Of a stretch of 11,958 bases of DNA, positions 7,129-11,958 are shown piece after piece. This DNA is from Candidatus Avacholeplasma faecigallinarum (GTDB lineage: Bacteria; Bacillota_I; Bacilli_A; Acholeplasmatales; Anaeroplasmataceae). Under the pieces are notes generated by a model. The model did no database searches. It was not told the DNA's origin and was given only the letters and a program-made list of their open reading frames with translations. Numbering within the stretch: the first letter of the stretch is position 1; each line of letters opens with the position of its first letter. A program made the position numbers and the translations under genes. The stretch is from NCBI GenBank assembly GCA_018715825.1, contig DVKU01000052.1, positions 1-11,958 of the forward strand, written 5' to 3'.

Positions 7129-7482
7129 GATAATAGGTAATTTTAAATAAGGATAAGTGTTTTTAGTGAATTAATGACTAGTTTTATTTTAGCTTTATGA
7201 AAATAGGATTATGATTGTTTTGAATAATTAGCTTAAATGGAATTACCTAATTTTATATTTATAGATCGGCTTTTCAAACTACCTGGAATTATTATAATGA
7301 TAAATTCTTAAACTGTTGAATTAGAAATATTGATATAATAAAGGAAATGATATTATTGAAATTTATACTATTTTTTTGATTAGATTATGTGCTTTCAGTA
7401 AAGCTATTTGAATGATAAAATATGAGATTAATTCTAAAGAAATGGTATGAAAGAAAAACTGTGAGATATGGATGGTGATTTG

Positions 7483-7524
7483 ATGGCCTGTAATCTAGCA
7501 ACAAAATGGTATGGCATAAATTAA
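7483..7524 (+). CDS. Possible leader peptide or gene remnant (13 aa)
   Basis: An ATG at 7483 is preceded at normal distance by GGTGAT (7474-7479), the same ribosome-site type that serves the ATPase and uvsE genes here. The frame reads MACNLATKWYGIN and stops with TAA 66 bases before the ATPase start. An in-frame ATG at 7468 would lengthen it by 5 codons. There is no sign of attenuation structure after it. It could be chance or a remnant, and I attach no function. Confidence 0.2.
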   Translation: MACNLATKWYGIN

Positions 7525-7589
7525 TTGGTTTTGTATAAAATAAATTTATAGCAGTATTTGGAAGATAATTAAATATTATAGGTGATTAA

Positions 7590-10199
7590 ATGGATGAAGC
7601 GTATAAGAAAACGATAGATGAACTTTATAAAGTGTTGAATTCAAGTAAAGATGGACTTAATCTTAGAAAAGTAAAAGAATTACATAAACTAAATGGAAAA
7701 AATATTTTGATAGAAAAAAATAGGAAAACGAAACTACAGATATTTTTAAATCAATTTAAAAGTGTTATGATTATTCTTTTATTAGTGGTTGGAATATTAT
7801 CGCTTGTATATGCAATTATTAGTAAAAGTGATTTTTTGGAACCAATTGTTATTCTTGGTACCACGTTGGTTAATTGTATCATGGGTTTTTTGCAGGAAGC
7901 AAAAGCTGAAGATGCTATTGGTAAACTTAAAAGATATTCATCTGATTATATTACTGTGAAAAGAGATGGTAAGTATAAAAAGGTAGATTCTAAGAATTTA
8001 GTGGTTGGAGATTATTTAATTCTAGAAGCTGGTGATAAAATACCTGCCGATGCGAGAGTAATTGAAAGTTATTTTGGTAAAGTTGATGAATCAATATTAA
8101 CTGGTGAGAGTTTAAGTGTTGATAAAAACGAAGAACTTATTACTGAGGATGTTCCTATATCGGAAAGGAAAAATATGGTTTATTCTGGTACTGTGCTGGT
8201 ATCTGGGAAACTTGAAGCTTTGGTAACCGCAATAGGAATGAATACAGAACTTGGTAAAATAGCATCAGTAATTGATACAAAAGAGGAACCTATTACACCA
8301 CTACAAATGAAAGTTAAAAAGATTAGTAAATTTATAACTATCGTTGCAAGTGTTTTAATTTCATTCGTTCTAATATATGGAATAATTAATGGTGATGATC
8401 TATTAACTTTAGTGATGTTATGTATATCGATGATAGTGGCAAGTGTGCCAGAATGTCTACCTATTGCTATTACTGCTACTTTATCAATTGGTGTTAGTCA
8501 AATGGCTAAAAAGAAATCTATAGTTAGAAATTTAGCAGCAATAGAAACTCTGGGAGCGACGGAAGTTATTTGCACTGATAAAACAGGGACATTAACTAAA
8601 AATAAAATGGAAGTATCTAGGATATTTGGTTCCGATGGTGAAATTAAATTAGATAGTATTAAAAATCATCATGTATTTGTAGAAATTATGAATTTTTGTA
8701 ATACTGCTATTTTAAATGATGATGGTTTTTATAGCGGTGATGCTGTCGATGTTGCTTTAAAAGATTATTTAAAGAATAGTAATATTGATACCGCTAGTGG
8801 TAAGAAGATTATCGAACTTCCCTTTGATTCGGATAGAAAAATGATGAGTTTTGCCTATGAAATTAACGGCGAACGATATTTATATGTCAAAGGTAGTTTT
8901 GAGTCTGTACTTAAAAAATGTGCAAATATTCTTATTGATGGTAAGGTAGTTAAACTATCTAAAGAGAAGATAAGCGAATATCGAGAAGCTGAAAGTTCTA
9001 TGTCAAAGGAAGCATTAAAAGTGTTGGCGTTTGCTTATAAAAAAATTGATAGGGAAGTTAAAAATGAGAATGATTATTTTGATGAAGAAAATGATTTGAT
9101 ATTGGTAGGATTAATTGGATTGAGAGATCCAGTTAGGAAAAATATTGGTCAAGCCATTACTGCTTGTCTAAATGCTAATATAAGACCTATTATGCTAACT
9201 GGAGATAATTTAACTACAGCTTTTGCTATTGCTAGAGAAGTTGGTATATGTTCAGATGAAAGCGAATGTATTAATGCAACTGAACTAGATGGAATTAGTG
9301 AAAAAAAATTAATAGAGTATGTTGGCAAATATTCTGTATTTGCAAGGGTTAGTCCTGAGAATAAATTGCAAATAGTTAAAGCTCTTCAAAAGACGGGCAA
9401 AGTTGTTGCAATGACAGGTGATGGAGTCAATGATGCTCCTGCGATAAAACTAGCAAATGTCGGTATTGGTATGGGTAAAAGTGGAACTGATGTCACTAAG
9501 GATGTATCTGATATCATACTTCTCGATGATAGCTTCGATACGATAGTGACAGCAGTGGCGGAAGGCAGGAGAATATATGACAATGTTATTACTAATATCT
9601 TGTATAATTTGTCGAGTAACTTTACGGAAATAGCAATTATTTTATTTGGTATGCTGACAGGTAATGCTATAATTTCCGCTATTCATGTACTTTATATTGA
9701 TCTAGTTGCGGATACTATACCATCAATAACATTGGCATTTGAAAGTGCATCAAAGGATATAATGAATAGAAAACCTAATGGTCTTAATAAAAGGATTTTT
9801 ACTAAATTTTTTAGCGCCTTTTTAATTATTTCTGTAATATTAGAAACATTGATAAGTTTGTTTGTTTATTATTATTTTTTAGATTTGGGTTCATCAGTTG
9901 CTCAAACGTTAGCATTATTAAGTGTCGTTATAAATGAATTTGTATTCGCATATAATTGTCGTTCATTAAAGGAACAAGTACATAGAAGAGGTATATTTAG
10001 TAATAAATATTTAAATGTTGGTATTTTTGTATTAATAATTGTTCAATTGCTTGTGTTTTTTACACCTGTCGGGAAGTTATTTGGTCTTACCGTTATAAAT
10101 ATTTCACAGTTTTTATTTGTTGTATTTGTAAATATTGTATCGTTTGTAATAATTGAATTATTGAAGCCGTTTATTGTCAAGAAATTTAGAGATGAATAA
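7590..10199 (+). CDS. P2-type cation-transporting ATPase (calcium-pump-like), atypical ion site
   Basis: This 869-residue inner-membrane pump follows AGGTGATTAA. It has the actuator loop T171-G-E-S174, the phosphorylated aspartate in D330-K-T-G-T334, the nucleotide-binding K434-G-S, and the hinge T609-G-D-G-V-N-D615. About ten membrane segments are visible: two pairs before the catalytic core (near 53-100 and 245-305) and six after it (near 675-865). Length and layout fit bacterial PMR1/PacL-type P2A ATPases that export Ca2+. The predicted ion site is not standard. M4 carries P287-E-C-L-P291 where P-E-G-L-P is usual. M5 keeps N677 and E680. M6 reads D704-L-V-A-D708, so the SERCA Asn796 and Thr799 positions are Asp and Ala; Asp there recalls Na+/K+-ATPase. 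The ion transported is therefore uncertain. The gene stands alone between a long leader and a terminator. Confidence 0.9.
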   Translation: MDEAYKKTIDELYKVLNSSKDGLNLRKVKELHKLNGKNILIEKNRKTKLQIFLNQFKSVMIILLLVVGILSLVYAIISKSDFLEPIVILGTTLVNCIMGFLQEAKAEDAIGKLKRYSSDYITVKRDGKYKKVDSKNLVVGDYLILEAGDKIPADARVIESYFGKVDESILTGESLSVDKNEELITEDVPISERKNMVYSGTVLVSGKLEALVTAIGMNTELGKIASVIDTKEEPITPLQMKVKKISKFITIVASVLISFVLIYGIINGDDLLTLVMLCISMIVASVPECLPIAITATLSIGVSQMAKKKSIVRNLAAIETLGATEVICTDKTGTLTKNKMEVSRIFGSDGEIKLDSIKNHHVFVEIMNFCNTAILNDDGFYSGDAVDVALKDYLKNSNIDTASGKKIIELPFDSDRKMMSFAYEINGERYLYVKGSFESVLKKCANILIDGKVVKLSKEKISEYREAESSMSKEALKVLAFAYKKIDREVKNENDYFDEENDLILVGLIGLRDPVRKNIGQAITACLNANIRPIMLTGDNLTTAFAIAREVGICSDESECINATELDGISEKKLIEYVGKYSVFARVSPENKLQIVKALQKTGKVVAMTGDGVNDAPAIKLANVGIGMGKSGTDVTKDVSDIILLDDSFDTIVTAVAEGRRIYDNVITNILYNLSSNFTEIAIILFGMLTGNAIISAIHVLYIDLVADTIPSITLAFESASKDIMNRKPNGLNKRIFTKFFSAFLIISVILETLISLFVYYYFLDLGSSVAQTLALLSVVINEFVFAYNCRSLKEQVHRRGIFSNKYLNVGIFVLIIVQLLVFFTPVGKLFGLTVINISQFLFVVFVNIVSFVIIELLKPFIVKKFRDE

Positions 10200-10233
10200 A
10201 AAAAGCTACTAGTGTTTTGTCAGTAGCTTTTTT
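10199..10233. terminator. Bidirectional terminator between the ATPase and SDR genes
   Basis: Arms AAAAAAGCTACT (10199-10210) and AGTAGCTTTTTT (10222-10233) pair perfectly over 12 bp with an 11-base loop. The A-run and T-run flanks let it work for both convergent genes. Confidence 0.92.
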
Positions 10234-10248
10234 AAATTTTTAAATATT

Positions 10249-11007
10249 TTATACTGCTGTATACCCTCCATCAATTGGCAAAATAACTCCAGTGACATAG
10301 CTTGCTTCATCGCTTGCTAGGAAGATAGCTCCAGCATTTAATTCTCCTTCGTGACCATATCTTCCTAATGGTACTGTTGATTTCATATAATTTGTAAATT
10401 CTTCTGTAATTAATGTTTCATGAGTTAATTCTGTGTCAAAGTATCCAGGACATATTGCGTTACAAGTGATATTATACCTTGCAAGTTCTGCTGCAACTGC
10501 TCTTGTGAAATTTATTACGCCTCCTTTTGATGAGTGGTAGGCAACTGTATCTAATGCCATATTTCCTACCATTCCGTACATTGAAGCTATATTAATTATT
10601 CTTCCATAATTTTTTTCTTTCATAATGTTAGCAAATTCACGAGTCACATAAAATACACTATTTAAGTCTGTATCTATGGTAAAGTTCCATTCTTCGTCTG
10701 TCATGTTTAAAACTCCATTATTTTTTGAAGAACCAGCGCAATTTACCAATATATCTACTTTTCCGAATTCATTTTTAGCTGTTTCAGCGGCTTTTTTGAC
10801 TTCAATAGGTTTGGTAACGTCGCATTTAATTGGCAAGCAGTGTACCCCCAACTGTTCTATTTCTTTTTTTAAATCCTCTAATTTTTCTAGTCTTCTTGCC
10901 ATGATGATTAGATCAGCACCTTGCTTTGCAAAAGCTTTAGCCATTTGTTTTCCTAGTCCACTGGAAGCGCCTGTAATTACTGCTACTCTTCCTTTTAAAT
11001 TAAACAT
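10249..11007 (-). CDS. Short-chain dehydrogenase/reductase (classical SDR, gluconate 5-dehydrogenase-like)
   Basis: The 252-residue protein is full length for a classical SDR. It has the cofactor loop T12-G-A-S-S-G-L-G19, N89-C-A-G92, catalytic N115, S142 and Y157-x3-K161, and the C-terminal P-I-D-G-G-Y. The R38-R39 pair after the second strand suggests NADP(H) rather than NAD(H). Segments such as N-A-I-C-P-G-Y-F-D-T-E-L resemble the gluconate 5-dehydrogenase (IdnO) branch, but SDR substrates cannot be settled by sequence, and no sugar-acid genes lie nearby; a 3-oxoacyl-reductase-like role is also possible. The ATG at 11007 has AGAAGG about 9 bases upstream. It is convergent with the ATPase gene and divergent from the thioredoxin-like gene, so it is probably monocistronic. 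Confidence 0.9.
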   Translation of the reverse strand: MFNLKGRVAVITGASSGLGKQMAKAFAKQGADLIIMARRLEKLEDLKKEIEQLGVHCLPIKCDVTKPIEVKKAAETAKNEFGKVDILVNCAGSSKNNGVLNMTDEEWNFTIDTDLNSVFYVTREFANIMKEKNYGRIINIASMYGMVGNMALDTVAYHSSKGGVINFTRAVAAELARYNITCNAICPGYFDTELTHETLITEEFTNYMKSTVPLGRYGHEGELNAGAIFLASDEASYVTGVILPIDGGYTAV

Positions 11008-11032
11008 TTATCATACCTTCTTTCTTATTTTT

Positions 11033-11041
11033 ATTATAGCA
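11033..11041 (-). promoter_or_regulatory. Extended -10 promoter of the SDR gene
   Basis: On the minus strand TGCTATAAT (11041-11033) matches the extended -10 consensus, 26 bases before the ATG. No good -35 is seen, as is usual for extended -10 promoters. Reading from it, the 11072-11097 dyad lies immediately upstream, over the -35 region. Confidence 0.6.
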
Positions 11042-11071
11042 CCTTTCCGAAATAATTGGTGATTAAATTAT

Positions 11072-11097
11072 CAAAATGTAGACAACTTTACATTTTG
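11072..11097. promoter_or_regulatory. Dyad 1: operator-like inverted repeat
   Basis: CAAAATGTA (11072-11080) and TACATTTTG (11089-11097) are perfect 9-base inverted arms around 8 bases. It lies in the divergent region, upstream of the SDR -10, and no T-run follows as a terminator would have. The TGTA...TACA core recurs in two further dyads nearby. No regulator gene is visible in the window. Confidence 0.5.
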
Positions 11098-11127
11098 GGT
11101 ATTATAAGTTTATAGATAAGGAAAGTT

Positions 11128-11146
11128 TGTATTACATAATAATACA
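11128..11146. promoter_or_regulatory. Dyad 2: operator-like inverted repeat
   Basis: TGTATTA (11128-11134) and TAATACA (11140-11146) form a perfect 7-base dyad around CATAA. It sits about 34-52 bases upstream of the -10 of the thioredoxin-like gene, where an activator or repressor could act. Confidence 0.45.
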
Positions 11147-11179
11147 TATTTATCTCATAATTTAACCACAATTTATTAA

Positions 11180-11212
11180 TATAATATTAGTGTAGTTTGA
11201 AAGAGAACTACA
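11180..11212 (+). promoter_or_regulatory. -10 element and leader dyad 3 of the thioredoxin-like gene
   Basis: A perfect TATAAT (11180-11185) without a clear -35 would start RNA near 11192. The start coincides with a third dyad, TGTAGTT (11191-11197) / AACTACA (11206-11212), which could be an operator in the early transcribed region or a hairpin protecting the 5' end of the mRNA. Confidence 0.4.
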
Positions 11213-11268
11213 TGAGGTGGTGATTTTATAAGAAAAAATAAGTTATTAAAAGAAGAGGAGGTCTATAT

Positions 11269-11508
11269 ATGCGTCTTAAAATAATTGGATCAGACTGTAG
11301 TAATGGAATGAAGATTATTAAAAATTTGCGAAAGGTTGAAAAGGAACTTGATATGAAAATTGATGTTGAGCAAGTACCAATTTCAAAGAAAGATAAATAT
11401 AATATAAAAGTAATTCCTACAATTATAGTTAATGATAAAAAGGTGACTGAAGGCTTTGTACCTAGTGAAAGAGAATTAATTAAAATATTAAAAGAAGAAA
11501 CTGCTTAA
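11269..11508 (+). CDS. Small thioredoxin-fold protein with a single active-site cysteine (79 aa)
   Basis: The protein resembles the small archaeal/bacterial thioredoxin-like family (Thioredoxin_3, redox-active disulfide protein type): a short beta strand, an active-site loop, a helix, the cis-Pro strand V-I-P50-T-I-I-V, and a final helix after G-F-V-P-S. In that family the loop is usually C-x-x-C. Here it reads C10-S-N-G13, so the resolving cysteine is absent and a two-cysteine disulfide cannot form. It could act as a monothiol redoxin, a metal or cofactor binder, or in persulfide handling; none of these is shown. AGGAGG (11256-11261) sits 7 bases before the ATG. An additional ribosome-site-like GAGGTGGTGAT (11214-11224) lies upstream without an ATG. 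It is a single-gene unit with its own -10 and terminator. It differs from the CPNC redoxin fused to NrdD, which retains both cysteines. Confidence 0.75.
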   Translation: MRLKIIGSDCSNGMKIIKNLRKVEKELDMKIDVEQVPISKKDKYNIKVIPTIIVNDKKVTEGFVPSERELIKILKEETA

Positions 11509-11549
11509 ACTGATTAATTTATAAAATAAAGAAGAATGGATTAAAATGT

Positions 11550-11599
11550 AACCTATAAAGGGGACTCTAAAAAAAGAGAAACCTACTTTATAGGTTTTT
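11550..11599 (+). terminator. Terminator after the thioredoxin-like gene
   Basis: Arms AACCTATAAAG (11550-11560) and CTTTATAGGTT (11586-11596) pair over 11 bp and are followed by more T's. The 25-base interior can form a small CTCT/AGAG hairpin, so the apical part is structured too. Confidence 0.8.
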
Positions 11600-11730
11600 A
11601 TTATGTCTTGATGTATAATATAAAAAAGCTGGTTTTTACTTGCATTTCTTTGTGTGTACTAATAAAAAATTATTAAATAAATAACATAATTTTAGCGTAT
11701 TATCTAATATTATTAATGTTGGTGATTGCT

Positions 11731-11958
11731 ATGAGAGTTAGACTTGGATATGTATCGATTAGTATGGCCATCTCAGCTACTACTTCTAGTCCATATACAT
11801 ATAGTGAATATTTGAAAAGTGGTGATTTAAAGAAATTAGATGATGTAATTACATCTAATTTATTAAATTTGGAAAAGATAGTTAATTATAATATAAAAAA
11901 TAATATTCATTTCTATAGAATTTCTTCAAAGATTATTCCTCTTGCTACAAAAGATGAT
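11731..11958 (+). CDS. uvsE: UV-damage endonuclease UvsE, N-terminal part (cut by window edge)
   Basis: An open frame of 76 codons starts at the ATG at 11731, 6 bases after GGTGAT, and runs off the window. It begins MRVRLGYVSISM and ends with N-L-L-N-L-E-K-I-V-N-Y-N then N-I-H-F-Y-R-I-S-S-K-I-I-P-L-A-T. This L-G-Y-V...N-L...N...I-x-F-Y-R-x-S-S-x-x-x-P pattern is characteristic of UvsE/UvdE, a metal-dependent TIM-barrel endonuclease that nicks DNA 5' to UV photoproducts in an alternative excision repair pathway. UvsE proteins are roughly 300 residues, so about a quarter is present. The metal ligands further on are not visible. No clear promoter was found in 11600-11730. Confidence 0.88.
   Translation, partial: MRVRLGYVSISMAISATTSSPYTYSEYLKSGDLKKLDDVITSNLLNLEKIVNYNIKNNIHFYRISSKIIPLATKDD

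Larger units (their letters stand above)
6947..7589. other. AT-rich intergenic region (643 bases) without a recognisable gene
   Basis: No frame of convincing length or ribosome-site placement occurs on either strand. The stretch contains an extended -10 at 7123-7128, a 12-base exact direct repeat TTATAATGATAA (7122-7133 and 7292-7303), and an inverted repeat TAGGTAATT / AATTACCTA (7134-7142 and 7241-7249). It also has a 13-codon frame at 7483-7524 behind a GGTGAT site. It may be a long regulated leader of the ATPase gene or a graveyard of decayed sequence. I found no match to the ion riboswitches I know to precede such pumps (Mn yybP-ykoY, Mg M-box), but I cannot exclude a new one. Confidence 0.5.

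Noticed and set aside
6947..7589. Known riboswitch (yybP-ykoY Mn sensor, M-box, c-di-AMP) or T-box before the ATPase gene.
   Set aside because: None of the conserved G-rich cores or junction motifs of these classes was seen.
11072..11097. Dyad 1 as a GlnR or CopY/BlaI box.
   Set aside because: The GlnR pattern TGTNA-N7-TNACA does not fit in length or in its fifth base, and TACAnnTGTA is not present in that orientation.
1..11958. Alternative genetic code with TGA = Trp, as in Mollicutes.
   Set aside because: Trp codons in NrdD and the SDR are TGG, and TGA acts as a stop at 2943-2945.
1..11958. CRISPR arrays, tRNA or rRNA genes, toxin-antitoxin pairs or phage defence systems.
   Set aside because: No regularly spaced repeats, cloverleaf sequences or matching protein motifs were found.

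Overview
The window is very AT-rich and uses the standard code: TGG encodes Trp, and TGA ends at least one gene. Genes have strong Shine-Dalgarno sites (AGGAGG and GGTGAT types), extended -10 promoters and U-tailed terminators. Oxygen-sensitive nucleotide reduction is encoded, and no aerobic ribonucleotide reductase is visible here. Together this suggests an anaerobic, probably host-associated low-GC Bacillota (Bacilli, Erysipelotrichia or RF39-like). The lineage is an inference from composition and gene content, not a database result.

Left edge (1-600, minus strand): the N-terminus of an ISAs1-type transposase runs off the window. Behind it lies a short, degenerate protein related to HD-domain phosphohydrolases. 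A 396-base gap (597-992) then holds two promoters pointing in opposite directions, the rightward one preceded by helically phased A-tracts.

Centre left (993-6946, plus strand): a compact four-gene anaerobic ribonucleotide reductase operon closed by a terminator. Its order is (1) a 650-residue ATP-cone protein that appears to be a full-length but catalytically dead paralogue of NrdD, lacking the zinc-finger/glycyl-radical end; (2) the radical SAM activase NrdG, overlapping gene 1 by 4 bases; (3) the working class III reductase NrdD with a glutaredoxin-like CPNC domain fused to its C-terminus; (4) a thioredoxin reductase-like flavoprotein with an altered pyridine-nucleotide site. Read together, NrdG makes the glycyl radical on NrdD, and the fused redoxin plus the reductase probably supply the electrons. 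The dead paralogue may be a structural or allosteric partner. It is the most unusual object in the window.

Centre right (6947-10233): a 643-base AT-rich non-coding stretch with promoter-like repeats and a long-range inverted repeat, then a P2-type cation-pumping ATPase with unusual residues at the predicted ion site, closed by a bidirectional terminator.

Right (10249-11958): a short-chain dehydrogenase on the minus strand; a divergent intergenic region with three TGTA...TACA dyads at near-integral helical spacing; a 79-residue thioredoxin-fold protein with only one active-site Cys (CSNG); a terminator; and the N-terminal third or so of the UV-damage endonuclease UvsE, cut by the window edge.
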